Positions 25,889 through 35,309 are shown, counted from the stretch's first letter. The stretch: DNA of 64,000 nucleotides from Burkholderia ambifaria (GCF_001443045.1 NZ_LKPJ01000025.1:25555-89554); one strand, 5' to 3'. Notes: generated by a model not told the origin, from the sequence alone. Numbers and translations are program-made.

Positions 25889-27097
25889 ATGGATACGATG
25901 CGCAAGGGCCAACGCTGGGTGTTGGATGCGTTTCTTTCGGTAGGCGGATTGGACGTGCTGCACCCGGACGCGGGTGCGCTTTTCGAGCAGATCGGCTACG
26001 ACTCGACGGACATCAAGCGTGTCTTCGCGCCAGTCAAGGCCGGCTCGATGTTGCCGGCATGCTGGAGTGCGGCGGCCAGGGAAATCGAGCAGCGCGCCAG
26101 GCACTGGGAGCAGCGCGGCTTCGCGTCGACAGCGAAGCGCATGTATGAACGCGCGACCCTCCTTTACGCGCGCACGCATTATTCGGTGCTTGCCGATGAC
26201 CCGCGACGCACGCGTTACCTGAACAAGGTCGTGCAGTCTTTCGAGAAGGTCATCGAGCTGGCTGCCCACCCCATCGAACGGATTGCGCTGCCATTCGAAG
26301 GCAAGCATCTTCACGGTATTCTCGAGACGCCGGCCGGCGCTGCAAGCGTGCCCTGCGTGATCATGCTGCCGGGCATGGACATGTTCAAGGAAGACTGGCA
26401 CAAGGTGATCGAGCAGCGCATCCTGCCGCGTGGCTGGGCTGGCTTCTCGCTGGATGGCCCCGGCCAAGGCGAAAGCCTGACCAAGGGCTTGAAGATGACG
26501 CTCGACAATTACGACCGCGCCATCAGCACGGTCATCGACTGGCTGTCCAGCCACCCTGCCATCGACCCCTCACGCATCGTCATCATGGGATCGAGCATGG
26601 GTTCGTGGTGGGCGACGCGCGCGGCCGCGGTTGAGCCGCGCATCGCGGCGATCGCGGCGAACATGTCGAACCTCGGAGACAAGTACGTCCTGCTGAACCA
26701 GGCGCAACCGAGCTTCATGGCGGGTCTGATGTTCATGACCGGCATCACCGACCCTTCGGTAATCCAGGACCTGTCCAGGAAGATGCTGCTGGACGACCTG
26801 GCGCCGAAGGTCAAGGTGCCTTATTTGATCGTCACCGGCGAGAACGACGAACTGACGACGATCGATGCAACCATCGACGTCTACGACCGGCTGCAAGGTC
26901 CCAAGGAGCTGTGGATTTACCAGCACGAGTTTCACCCGATCGGACCGCAATCGGACGAGTGGATCAACGCGTCGCTCGACTGGCTCGGCGCAGCCCTTGC
27001 CGGCCGATTCCAGCATGGCCACGAGGTGCGAACGTTCATTACCAAAGGGGGCGAATACGTCGACGGAACGGGCCAGCCGACGTGGTGGAATCCATGA
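25889..27097 (+). CDS. Alpha/beta hydrolase, 2,6-dihydroxypseudooxynicotine-hydrolase-like
   Basis: A 402-residue hydrolase with a helical N-terminal lid (about 1-130) and a C-terminal alpha/beta core. The nucleophile elbow is GSSMG (Ser236); GENDEL and YQHEFHPIG supply the Asp and His regions. The architecture recalls DUF1100/FrsA-type enzymes and 2,6-dihydroxypseudooxynicotine hydrolase, which cleaves a C-C bond next to a ketone. GGAGAAAGGG precedes ATG 25889. Its stop overlaps the aminotransferase start as ATGA, so the two act in one pathway. The exact substrate is unknown. Confidence 0.82.
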   Translation: MDTMRKGQRWVLDAFLSVGGLDVLHPDAGALFEQIGYDSTDIKRVFAPVKAGSMLPACWSAAAREIEQRARHWEQRGFASTAKRMYERATLLYARTHYSVLADDPRRTRYLNKVVQSFEKVIELAAHPIERIALPFEGKHLHGILETPAGAASVPCVIMLPGMDMFKEDWHKVIEQRILPRGWAGFSLDGPGQGESLTKGLKMTLDNYDRAISTVIDWLSSHPAIDPSRIVIMGSSMGSWWATRAAAVEPRIAAIAANMSNLGDKYVLLNQAQPSFMAGLMFMTGITDPSVIQDLSRKMLLDDLAPKVKVPYLIVTGENDELTTIDATIDVYDRLQGPKELWIYQHEFHPIGPQSDEWINASLDWLGAALAGRFQHGHEVRTFITKGGEYVDGTGQPTWWNP

Positions 27098-28032
27098 ACA
27101 GCAAAACCATGGCAGCAATCGACGACCGCGACGGAAAAATCTGGCTGGACGGCAAGCTGGTCGAGTGGCGGGACGCCCGGATTCATGTGCTGACCCACAC
27201 GCTGCATTACGGCATGGGGGTGTTCGAGGGCGTGCGCGCATACGACGGTCCAGACGGAGCGGCGATATTCCGGCTCACGGAACACACGCAGCGCTTGCTG
27301 AACTCCGCGAAGATCTTTCAGATGAATGTGCCCTTCGATGCCGAAACGCTTGCGGCCGCGCAGCGGGAGGTGGTCCGCGCGAATGACCTCCAATCGTGCT
27401 ATCTGCGCCCGCTCATCTGGATCGGCTCGGAAAAGCTCGGCATCGCGGCGAAGGCCAACACCATCCACGTCGCCATCGCCGCGTGGCCGTGGGGCGCGTA
27501 TCTGGGCGCGGACGGTCTCGAAAAAGGCATTCGCGTCAAGACTTCGTCGTTCACGCGCCATCACGTCAATGTTTCGATGGTTCGTGCGAAAGCCTCGGGG
27601 TGGTACGTGAACTCGATCCTGGCGAATCAGGAAGCGTTGACAGACGGTTACGACGAGGCGCTCTTGCTTGACGTGGACGGGTACGTGTCAGAAGGCTCAG
27701 GCGAGAACTTCTTCATCGTCAATGGCGGGACGCTCTTCACGCCTGACCTTGCCTCGTGCCTCGACGGCATTACGCGCAACACCATCATTACTTTGGCACG
27801 CGACCTCGGGATACCGGTCATCGAGAAACGCATCACGCGCGACGAGGTGTACACGGCCGATGAAGCTTTCTTCACCGGAACGGCGGCGGAGGTCACGCCG
27901 ATTCGCGAGCTGGACAATCGGACCATCGGTACCGGCGGTCGCGGAGCGATAACGGCGATACTCCAGGCAGCGTATTTCGACATCGTTACCGGAAGGGATT
28001 CACGGTACGCCCGCTGGCTGACAAGGGTCTGA
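27094..28032 (+). CDS. ilvE: Branched-chain amino acid aminotransferase family protein
   Basis: A 312-residue fold-type IV PLP aminotransferase. Diagnostic segments are LHYGMGVFEGVRAY, the PLP Lys in RAKASGWYVNS, EALLLDVDGYVSEGSGEN and the phosphate-binding GITRNTI. It interconverts amino acids and 2-keto acids. It overlaps the hydrolase gene by four bases; a second ATG at 27109 is a possible start. Its place in a catabolic operon, with an indolepyruvate oxidoreductase nearby, suggests a degradative rather than housekeeping IlvE. Confidence 0.9.
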   Translation: MNSKTMAAIDDRDGKIWLDGKLVEWRDARIHVLTHTLHYGMGVFEGVRAYDGPDGAAIFRLTEHTQRLLNSAKIFQMNVPFDAETLAAAQREVVRANDLQSCYLRPLIWIGSEKLGIAAKANTIHVAIAAWPWGAYLGADGLEKGIRVKTSSFTRHHVNVSMVRAKASGWYVNSILANQEALTDGYDEALLLDVDGYVSEGSGENFFIVNGGTLFTPDLASCLDGITRNTIITLARDLGIPVIEKRITRDEVYTADEAFFTGTAAEVTPIRELDNRTIGTGGRGAITAILQAAYFDIVTGRDSRYARWLTRV

Positions 28033-28046
28033 CTGCGCTTCATGCT

Positions 28047-28077
28047 ACGCCCGACGGGCTATCCCACCGTCGGGCGT
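28047..28077 (+). terminator. Strong hairpin after the aminotransferase gene
   Basis: ACGCCCGACGG (28047-28057) and CCGTCGGGCGT (28067-28077) form a perfect 11-bp stem around a 9-base loop, 14 bases after the stop. A short TTTT follows eight bases later, so it is a plausible intrinsic terminator in the convergent gap. Confidence 0.65.
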
Positions 28078-28168
28078 ATGCCGGTTTTCGATGCGAGTGT
28101 CGAGCCTTCATCAACGCCAGCTGGAGGGGAAGTCCGTGTCCATTGTCACTGTCGGCGATCCCGGCAAA

Positions 28169-29092
28169 CTATCGCAGAAACGGCGCCAAGGCTTCGGACG
28201 CTTCGGAGAACCGCTGCTCGAGGAAGTCGAGCAATGTGCGCACGCGCGGCGCCATATAAAGCGTGCGTTGAAAGAGCGCGTTCACGGGCACGTCCGGGCA
28301 GCGCCACTCCGGCAGCAGCAGCTTGAGCCGTCCGGCCTGAAGATCGGCGCCGATGTCCCAGATCGACTTCATCGCCACGCCGCGGCCCTCCATCGCCCAT
28401 TCGCGGGCAAGCGAACCGTCGTTGGTCTGGCGTGAACTGTCGAGCGGCGCGGTGAACAACGCAGTCTCCCCATCGCGCGCGAAACGCCAGTTGTTCGCCG
28501 CGCCGGCCGCCGAGGAAAGCACGATGAATCGATGCTCACGCAAATCGTCGGGATGGTTCGGCATGCCGTGCTCGGCGATGTAGTCGGGCGACGCGCATAG
28601 CACGCGGCGATTGTCGGCCATGCGCTTGGCGACCATCGCGCTGTCCGCCGGCACGCCGAAGCGGATCGCGAGATCGATATCGTCCTGCAGCAAGTGCGAC
28701 AGCGAATCGGACAGCACGAGCGTCAGCGTGACGTTCGGATGGCGTTCGTTGAATGCGTCGAGCCATCGACGCAGCACCGTGCGCCCGAAATCGGAGGTGG
28801 CCGATACGCGCAACGCCCCGCTCACCGATGCCCGTCCGGCCTGCAACGCCGCGCGCGCATCTTCCAGCGTTTGCAGCGCGTGCTGGCAGTGAACGAGATA
28901 CATCCGGCCTTCGTCCGTGAGGCGCAGCTTGCGGGTCGAACGCTCGAACAGCTGGGTATGGAGTGCTCCCTCCAGCTTCACGAGCCGGGCGCTCGCCGCG
29001 GCGGGGGACAGTCCGAGCTTTCTGCCGGCAGCCGACAGGCTGCCTTGGCTTGCTGCTTCAACGAAAAGACGAATGTCACCGAGATTGTCCAT
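28169..29092 (-). CDS. LysR-type transcriptional regulator
   Basis: A 307-residue LTTR of the DsdC/AaeR-like group. The HTH reads DIRLFVEAASQGSLSAAGRKLGLS, then SARLVKLEGALHTQLFERSTRKLRLTDEG (given in two parts); the effector domain contains RVSATSDFGR and DLAIRFGVP. ATG 29092 gives the family N-terminus, though the ribosome site is weak. It follows the SnoaL and MFS genes on the same strand. It is a candidate for binding the shared promoter element found upstream of the MFS gene (31085-31119) and the VOC gene (36790-36824), which is inference. Confidence 0.87.
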   Translation of the reverse strand: MDNLGDIRLFVEAASQGSLSAAGRKLGLSPAAASARLVKLEGALHTQLFERSTRKLRLTDEGRMYLVHCQHALQTLEDARAALQAGRASVSGALRVSATSDFGRTVLRRWLDAFNERHPNVTLTLVLSDSLSHLLQDDIDLAIRFGVPADSAMVAKRMADNRRVLCASPDYIAEHGMPNHPDDLREHRFIVLSSAAGAANNWRFARDGETALFTAPLDSSRQTNDGSLAREWAMEGRGVAMKSIWDIGADLQAGRLKLLLPEWRCPDVPVNALFQRTLYMAPRVRTLLDFLEQRFSEASEALAPFLR

Positions 29093-29213
29093 GGTCGCGT
29101 CACGCGAAAAGAATGTGGGGTCGTGCCGCGCGATGCCCCGCGTGGCCCCGGGCATGGTAACGCGATGCGGACCAGCGAAGGAGACCGACCGGCAGGATCG
29201 GCCCCCGGGCCGC

Positions 29214-29771
29214 TTACTTGGCGACCACGCCAAGCTGTTGCAGGAACGTCAGGTTGTCTTCGAGATGCCAGTTGTCGGTGATCTTGCCGTCGCGAATGCG
29301 ATAAATGTCCGTGGCGATGAAGTCGACCGCCTGCCTCTTCCCCTGCACGCCGTTGAAGCTGCCCGTGAAGTGACCGGTGAAGTGCAGATGGGTGATGACG
29401 CGGTCGCCGGCGACGATCATCTGTTCGACCTCGGCATGGACGTCCGGCACGGCACGGTGGAAACCCTTCGATGCCGCCAGCGGCCCCGCGATGCCCTGCG
29501 GCCGGCCGGCGGGCAAGGTGCGGTCCGTGAAATCGGCCGCCAGCGCCTCGCGAGCCTGAGCCTCGTCGCCCGTGCTCCAGAAGGTATCGTAAAGGCGTGC
29601 CGCGCGGATCTGTTGCTCGGCTTGCTGCTTCGAGAGACTCTTGTCGACGATCAGCGTTTTCGGCTGCACGAGATCGTCGCCGGTCGCGGCGACGGCAGGC
29701 AACGCGGCAGCGGCGGTGGCGGCGGCCAGCGCGATGCGGGACACGGCGGAAAGGACGGTGCGGGTTTTCAT
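29214..29771 (-). CDS. SnoaL-like secreted polyketide-cyclase-fold protein
   Basis: A 185-residue protein with a signal peptide (about 1-29, ending PAVAA). A SnoaL/NTF2-like domain follows: ALAADFTDRTLP, VPDVHAEVEQMIVAGDRVITH and the tail RDGKITDNWHLEDNL. Members bind small hydrophobic ligands, and some are aldol cyclases. GGAG lies six bases before ATG 29771. It sits between an MFS efflux gene and a LysR gene, all in one direction, hinting at a small detoxification unit. Confidence 0.82.
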   Translation of the reverse strand: MKTRTVLSAVSRIALAAATAAAALPAVAATGDDLVQPKTLIVDKSLSKQQAEQQIRAARLYDTFWSTGDEAQAREALAADFTDRTLPAGRPQGIAGPLAASKGFHRAVPDVHAEVEQMIVAGDRVITHLHFTGHFTGSFNGVQGKRQAVDFIATDIYRIRDGKITDNWHLEDNLTFLQQLGVVAK

Positions 29772-29836
29772 GTCAGGCTCCTTGAAAGCGTGCTCGATGG
29801 ACGGATTGAATCCGGAAGTGATGCAACTCGGGACGT

Positions 29837-31018
29837 TCAGGCTGGAAGACGTGCGGCGCGATTCGCGTGTGCTGCCTCGCGTCGATCGAGCCGGGACGCG
29901 AACGCGGTCACCGCAATGGCCAGCAACGTCACGGCGGCGGCCACGAGCGGCAGCGTGTCGAGTGCCTGCCCGTGCGAAAGCGCCATGCCGCCGAGCCATG
30001 CACCCATCGCGTTACCCACGTTGAACGCGCCGATGTTCAGCGTCGATGCGAGGTTCGGTGCGCTCGCGGCCTTGCTCAGCACGCGCATCTGCAGGCCCGG
30101 AACCGTCGCGAATGACGCGACGCCCCAGATGAAGATCGTCATGGCCGATGCCACGGGGTGATGCATGGTGCGACTGAACACCACCATGATCGCGACCAGC
30201 ACGACGAATACGCCCATCAGCGCCCGCATCACGCCGCGATCCGCAAGCTTGCCGCCGAGCGCGTTGCCGATGGCCAGGCCGATGCCGAACAACACGAGAA
30301 TCTTCGTCACCCCGCTCGGCGCGAATCCGCTCATCTGCTCGAGCACCGGCGTGATATAGGTGAACACCACGAACATGCCGCCGAAGCCGAGCACGGTCAT
30401 CAACAGTGCGAGCCATACCTGCGGGTGCTTGAGCACGCCGACTTCGTGCGCCAGGCTCGCGGATTGCGCTTCGTGCGTGGTCGGCACGAGCATCACGAGG
30501 GCCAGCGCCGCAAGCACGCCCGCACCGGCGACCGACCAGAACGCGGCGCGCCAGCCGAGCATTTGGCCGATGAAGGTGCCGAGCGGCACGCCAAGCACGT
30601 TGGCGAGCGCCAGACCGGTAAACATCAACGCGACGGCGCTCGCACGCTTGTCCTGCGGCACGAGCGACGCGGCGACGACCGACCCGATGCCGAAGAACGA
30701 ACCATGCGCGAACGACGTGACGACGCGGGCGATCATGAGGCTCGTGTAACCCGGCGCGACCGCACACAAAATATTGCCGACGATGAAGATCCCCATCAGC
30801 AGCAGAAGCGCCCACTTGCGCGGCATACGGCTCGTGAGAACGGCGAGCAGAGGCGCACCGACTGCGACGCCCAGCGCATAGCCGCTCACGAGCAGCCCCG
30901 CCGACGGGATGGAAACGGAAAGCGACTGCGCGACATCGGGCAGGATGCCCATGATGACGAACTCCGTGGTGCCGATGGCAAAGGCGCTCAGGGCCAGCGC
31001 GAGAATGGGGAGTGGCAT
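29837..31018 (-). CDS. MFS transporter, AraJ/sugar-efflux-like drug exporter
   Basis: A 393-residue, 12-helix major facilitator of the DHA1 group. Typical text is ALALSAFAIGTTEFVIMGIL at the start, GYALGVAVGAPLLA, RMPRKWALL (loop 2-3) and FATVPGLQMRVL. Relatives export arabinose-like sugars, chloramphenicol or other small toxins. GGAGA lies six bases before ATG 31018. An element with TTGATAATTGGC and a TTGAA-N5-TTCAA dyad lies 67-100 bases upstream. Confidence 0.88.
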   Translation of the reverse strand: MPLPILALALSAFAIGTTEFVIMGILPDVAQSLSVSIPSAGLLVSGYALGVAVGAPLLAVLTSRMPRKWALLLLMGIFIVGNILCAVAPGYTSLMIARVVTSFAHGSFFGIGSVVAASLVPQDKRASAVALMFTGLALANVLGVPLGTFIGQMLGWRAAFWSVAGAGVLAALALVMLVPTTHEAQSASLAHEVGVLKHPQVWLALLMTVLGFGGMFVVFTYITPVLEQMSGFAPSGVTKILVLFGIGLAIGNALGGKLADRGVMRALMGVFVVLVAIMVVFSRTMHHPVASAMTIFIWGVASFATVPGLQMRVLSKAASAPNLASTLNIGAFNVGNAMGAWLGGMALSHGQALDTLPLVAAAVTLLAIAVTAFASRLDRREAAHANRAARLPA

Positions 31019-31084
31019 GGCTGTCTCCGGGAAGGCGGCGAAACCGCAGTGGATGTGCAGCCATTCTGCTTGCCACCGTGCCGA

Positions 31085-31119
31085 TTGATAATTGGCCTCA
31101 GTCTTGAATTATTTTCAAT
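31085..31119. promoter_or_regulatory. LysR-type promoter element, copy 1
   Basis: TTGATAATTGGC (31085-31096) is followed by TTGAA-N5-TTCAA (31104-31118), a T-N11-A type dyad. The same block with identical 19-base spacing recurs at 36790-36824. Here it lies upstream of the MFS gene on the minus strand. Nothing else is seen in 31019-31262. Confidence 0.55.
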
Positions 31120-31262
31120 CCAGACAAGAAAATCGGCGGGATGAATGGCACTGGCCTGCCCCGTCCGCCAATCGTTCCTTGCCGGTCAAGGCGTCGAGCA
31201 ATGCACGCTCGCGGGTGGGTCTCGCCCGCGAACCCGGCATTACGAGATTGACGGACCGCCCG

Positions 31263-32309
31263 CTAGATCGTCTCGCTTTCGCGGACCGTAATCGGGCTTT
31301 GCAGCACGAACCGTGCAATGTCGTCCTTGCGCATGAACGCAACGCCGGGATGGCTCTTCGCATAACGCAGGAACGCATCCCATGCGCGCGTCATCTGCGG
31401 CGTACCGCTGATACGATCGTGTGCGCTGATCGACATCATGCGTCGACGCGTTCCCGCCTCCTCGTACAGTTGATCGAAGTCGAACTTGATCTGTTCGAGG
31501 AATTTGTCCGGCGAGTAATTCCGGCCCTCGACCAACAGGATGTCGTTATTGCGCAGCGTGTACGGAACCACGACGAAATCCTTGCCGTTGACCTTTTCGA
31601 TGAACGGCTCATCACGGCTCGTGTCATCGATGTGATACACGTAGCCGAGTTCCTGCAGCAGCGACAGCGTGTTCGGACCGCGTCGCAGCCAGTTCGCGTT
31701 ATAGCCGATCGGGCGTTGGCCCGTCACCGCTTCCACCATCGATCGCGCCTGGATCAGGAATTCGCGTTCCTGTGGCCGCGACATCGCGTACTGCGAGTTC
31801 CAAGTCGGCCCGTGACCCGAAGCTTCGTGGCCGCGGGCTACGATCTCCCGGGCAACCTCCGGATGCCGCTTCGCCGCCTCGCCGATCATGTGAGTCGTGA
31901 CCTTCACGTCATGTCGATCCCACAGATCCAGCATTCGGGGAATCCCCTCGCGATACCCGTATGCAAACCACGCTTCGGCGGCAAGATCGGCCGGCACGCT
32001 CGCCGGAAAATCGACTTTCGGGAACGGATTGTCGGCGCCCTTCGGCGGCTGTCCGCCCGCCTCGAACTGCATCGAGATCGAAATGACCAGCCGCGCACCG
32101 TTCGGCCAGAATTCACCCTGCATCGGCGCGGCTACCGGGTTCGATCGGGGGCTGCCCGTTTGCGCACCGGCCGGTGCGGATTGAAGCATCGCACCGACGG
32201 CGAACGCGCCTGCGCCGATTCCGGCCCGGGTCAGGAAGGAACGGCGCGTCGGGTGATCGGGCGCCTGCTCGACCGGATCACGATCGGCATGATCGACTTG
32301 AATTGCCAT
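31263..32309 (-). CDS. Polysaccharide-deacetylase-fold protein with Tat signal (PuuE-like group)
   Basis: A 348-residue NodB-homology protein. The Tat motif TRRSFLTRAG lies at about residues 22-31 before a hydrophobic stretch ending SAPAGAQ. The first NodB motif is not the usual TFDDG but VISISMQFEAGG, as in allantoinase-type (PuuE) relatives; the second motif survives as ASGHGPTWNSQY. It may hydrolyse an amide rather than deacetylate a polysaccharide. GAGGAG lies eight bases before ATG 32309. It follows the MFS and isomerase genes on the same strand. Confidence 0.82.
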   Translation of the reverse strand: MAIQVDHADRDPVEQAPDHPTRRSFLTRAGIGAGAFAVGAMLQSAPAGAQTGSPRSNPVAAPMQGEFWPNGARLVISISMQFEAGGQPPKGADNPFPKVDFPASVPADLAAEAWFAYGYREGIPRMLDLWDRHDVKVTTHMIGEAAKRHPEVAREIVARGHEASGHGPTWNSQYAMSRPQEREFLIQARSMVEAVTGQRPIGYNANWLRRGPNTLSLLQELGYVYHIDDTSRDEPFIEKVNGKDFVVVPYTLRNNDILLVEGRNYSPDKFLEQIKFDFDQLYEEAGTRRRMMSISAHDRISGTPQMTRAWDAFLRYAKSHPGVAFMRKDDIARFVLQSPITVRESETI

Positions 32310-32532
32310 GGACAATCTCCTCATGACGCGCAAGCGCGTCTCTCGCACCGCAACGCGATGCATGATGACGAATGAACGGGTATTGAATGTCACGCAGATT
32401 CGTGCGCGTACAACGAATTTTCGGCAAGCCGCTCCATTCTGAAAATGGGCCTTGAAATGAATAAACTTTCAAACCTGACCAAAAAATTCGTATGCCGTCG
32501 AGATACGACAGGCCGTCTCGGTCGACCGCCCT

Positions 32533-33867
32533 TCAATGCGTCGATGCCCGTCGGTAAATGACGGTGAGCACCATCGCCGCCGAAGCGCTTAGCGCCAGCA
32601 GCAAGGTCGGCGCCGTCGCATCGTGATGGCGGTCCTTCAACCATCCGAACACGATCGGCCCCGCGAAACCCGCCAGGTTGCCGAAACAATTGATCGTCGC
32701 GATCCCCGCCGCCGCGGCCGCGCCGGTCAATCGTATGGTCGGCAGGTGCCAGAACAGCGGCAACGCCGTCAGCGTGCCCGCGGCGGCCAGCGAGAGCCCC
32801 GCGATCACGGCCGGCAGAACGCCACCGAACGACGCGCTCACGATGAAACCGACCGACGCCACACCCGCGCCGCCTGCAACATAGGCCGCCCAGTTGCCCC
32901 CGCGGTCCGCGCGGCGGGCGCCCAAATTCATCGCCAGCACCGCAATCAAATAAGGAATCGCACTGCACAGGCCGATCCACGACAGTTTCGTCAGCCCCGT
33001 GTCCTTGACGAGCGTCGGGAGCCAAAAGCCGATCCCGTACAGACCGACGAGAAGCAGGAAATAGATCGTCGTCAGCAACGCCATCTCCGGGGCCGACAAC
33101 CGGGATGCGCGCCGCGTATCCGCGCCATGACTTGCGTCGACATCGAGGCCTCGCAATACCGCGTCGGCCTCTTCCGGCGACAGCCAGCGCGCATCCGTCG
33201 GCCGGCTCGGCAGCAGATAGCGCACGGCGAGCCCCACCCCGACCGTCGGCAGGCCTTCGATCACGAACGTCCATTGCCATCCGGACAGCGCCCCGAAGCC
33301 GTCGAGATGCGTCATGATCCAGCCCGACAAGGTGTTGCCGACAATGCCTGCGACCGCCGTCGCGCTCATGAACAACGTCGTCATCCGGCCGCGCCGGTGA
33401 GCAGGAAACCAGTAGGTCAGGTACAGCACGATGCCGGGGAAAAATCCGGCCTCCGCGACGCCGAGCAGAAACCGCTGCAAATAGAACGTGCCGGGAGAAT
33501 GTACCCACGCGGCAGCCGCCGAAACGATGCCCCAGGTCACCATGATGCGGGCGATCCACAAACGCGCGCCCACACGATGCAGCAGAAGGTTGCTCGGCAC
33601 TTCGAACAGAAAGTAGCCGACGAAGAATATGCCGGCACCGAGACCGTAGACAATGTCGCTCAATCCAAGCTCGCCCGCCATCTGCAGTTTCGCGGCCCCG
33701 ACGTTGACCCGGTCGAGATACGCGAGAACCTGTGCCACCAGAAGCAACGGCATCAGCTTCCAACCGATGCGCCGATAAAGCGCGTCGAGATTCCTCGGCA
33801 ACCTGTCGGCCTGAATTGCCTTTCGTTCGTCGGGGGTATCGCACCCGGTGCTGCGCGTGATGTCCAT
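32533..33867 (-). CDS. MFS transporter, anion:cation symporter family
   Basis: A 444-residue, 12-helix permease of the ACS group (phthalate, glucarate, hydroxyphenylacetate uptake). Typical text is YRRIGWKLMPLLLVAQVLAYLDRVNVG, GIFFVGYFLFEVPSNLLLHRVGARLW (given in part) and GVAEAGFFPG. The start is placed at ATG 33867, with GGAG six bases before it; ATG 33879 is in frame. It lies 36 bases after the isomerase gene and probably imports that pathway's carboxylate substrate. Confidence 0.88.
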   Translation of the reverse strand: MDITRSTGCDTPDERKAIQADRLPRNLDALYRRIGWKLMPLLLVAQVLAYLDRVNVGAAKLQMAGELGLSDIVYGLGAGIFFVGYFLFEVPSNLLLHRVGARLWIARIMVTWGIVSAAAAWVHSPGTFYLQRFLLGVAEAGFFPGIVLYLTYWFPAHRRGRMTTLFMSATAVAGIVGNTLSGWIMTHLDGFGALSGWQWTFVIEGLPTVGVGLAVRYLLPSRPTDARWLSPEEADAVLRGLDVDASHGADTRRASRLSAPEMALLTTIYFLLLVGLYGIGFWLPTLVKDTGLTKLSWIGLCSAIPYLIAVLAMNLGARRADRGGNWAAYVAGGAGVASVGFIVSASFGGVLPAVIAGLSLAAAGTLTALPLFWHLPTIRLTGAAAAAGIATINCFGNLAGFAGPIVFGWLKDRHHDATAPTLLLALSASAAMVLTVIYRRASTH

Positions 33868-33903
33868 TTCAGTCTCCATGAATTCTTGTCGATACGGGCC
33901 GCG

Positions 33904-34296
33904 TCATGCAGACGCGCCGGTCTCGGCGTGGGTCCCGTCACGAACCGTCTTGATGTAAGGTGAACCGCTGAAATCGCAGACGAGTACGCAGCACTGCCAG
34001 CCGAACGCCGGTTCGACACGCTCGACGACATCTCGCACGACGTCGTGAATCAGTCTCCCCATGTCGTGCAGTACCGGCTCGGTCCTGGGCTTCGTCAGCA
34101 ATAGCCTGACGACGATGAATTCGTTTGTCGGGTCATCTCCGGACAGGAACTGATCGGCCGTATAGGCGCGGCTCTTCAAATCGGCGAGCAACGCGTGCCC
34201 TTGCGCCGCGAGCCGTTCGTGCAACGTACCCATCAATGACCGAAAGTCGACCCGGCGCGCAATGCGGGGCGTGGATTCGATGATCAGATGCGGCAT
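33904..34296 (-). CDS. 5-carboxymethyl-2-hydroxymuconate isomerase family protein
   Basis: A 130-residue tautomerase-superfamily protein. It begins MPHLIIE, so Met removal exposes the catalytic Pro1. Length and the segments VDFRSLMGTLHERLAAQG and FIVVRLLL fit CHMI (HpaF), the homoprotocatechuate-pathway isomerase. GGAGGTGAAG lies just before ATG 34296. No other hpa ring-cleavage genes are present, so it may serve another muconate-like acid. A LysR gene is divergent across 98 bases. Confidence 0.85.
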   Translation of the reverse strand: MPHLIIESTPRIARRVDFRSLMGTLHERLAAQGHALLADLKSRAYTADQFLSGDDPTNEFIVVRLLLTKPRTEPVLHDMGRLIHDVVRDVVERVEPAFGWQCCVLVCDFSGSPYIKTVRDGTHAETGASA

Positions 34297-34394
34297 CTCT
34301 TCACCTCCGTTGAAAGAATGCATCGACGGGAGATTAGGTTTTGGTCGGCCTGATGTAAATTAATGTCTTGCAGATTGATTCATCACGATTTGTT

Positions 34395-35309
34395 ATGCAT
34401 TCAGCGATCGATCTTCGCCTGCTGCGCAGCTTCATTGCGGTCGCACGCGCCGGCAGCGTGACGCGAGCGGCAGCTCGGCTGCACCTCACTCAACCCGCCC
34501 TGTCTCAGCACCTGCGCGAGCTGGCGGACCTGCTCGACGTGACGTTGTTCGATCGGGTGGGCCGCGGCATCCTGCTGACACAAGCCGGCGCGGATCTGTT
34601 CGCGGAAGTCGAGCCCATCCTGTCGAAACTCGACGTGACGCTGGCCAATGTCCGAAACCGCTCGCGCGAAGTTCACGGCGCATTGCGCATCGGTGCGATC
34701 GACACGTATGCACGATCGCTCGTCATGCCGACGATATCGGCACTGCTCGCACGACATCCGCAGTTATACGTGTCCGTTCACGAACTTCCGGCTGCGGCGA
34801 TCGACCAGGGGTTGGTCGAAAATGAACTGGACATCGGCGTATCGTTCTCCCATCTGTCGAATCCGGACGTCGAGCAGAGAACGTTGTTCACCGAACGGCT
34901 GGCGCTGGTTCATCGATCCACCGGTCGCAAGATCCGGAAGACCGTCAGCCTGCGGGAAGTGGCGACCCATCCGCTCGCGCTGCTGAATCGGGCGTTCGCC
35001 ATGCGCGGGCAGATCGACGCCGCATGTGCCGGCGCAAATATTGCGCTGAACGTGCGGGTCGAGGCGGCCAATGTCGACTCGCTGATACGGCTCGTCGAGA
35101 GCGCCGATTACGCGACGATCGCGAGTCCACTGGCGATACCGCCGCGCTCGAGGATCGTGACGGCGACGATCGTGGACGACGGCCTGTCGCGCATCGCCGC
35201 GTTGCGCTGGCGTCGCGGCAAGACCTTTACGCCCGCCATGGAACGTTTTGAAGAAGCGATGTCGAAAACGATCCGGTCGTCCGGTCTCGACATCGCCGTA
35301 CAGACGTGA
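34395..35309 (+). CDS. LysR-type transcriptional regulator
   Basis: A 304-residue LTTR. The HTH is DLRLLRSFIAVARAGSVTRA, then LTQPALSQHLRELADLLDVTLF; the effector domain includes RIGAIDTYARSLVMPTI and DIGVSFSHL. ATG 34395 gives the family start. It is divergent from the isomerase-MFS genes and is their likely activator. The CynR/CbbR-like effector region suggests a small-carboxylate ligand but does not identify it. Confidence 0.88.
   Translation: MHSAIDLRLLRSFIAVARAGSVTRAAARLHLTQPALSQHLRELADLLDVTLFDRVGRGILLTQAGADLFAEVEPILSKLDVTLANVRNRSREVHGALRIGAIDTYARSLVMPTISALLARHPQLYVSVHELPAAAIDQGLVENELDIGVSFSHLSNPDVEQRTLFTERLALVHRSTGRKIRKTVSLREVATHPLALLNRAFAMRGQIDAACAGANIALNVRVEAANVDSLIRLVESADYATIASPLAIPPRSRIVTATIVDDGLSRIAALRWRRGKTFTPAMERFEEAMSKTIRSSGLDIAVQT

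Noticed and set aside
32390..33844. A 484-codon minus-strand frame in the MFS region
   Set aside because: Same strand but a shifted frame of the MFS gene; it lacks hydrophobic helices.
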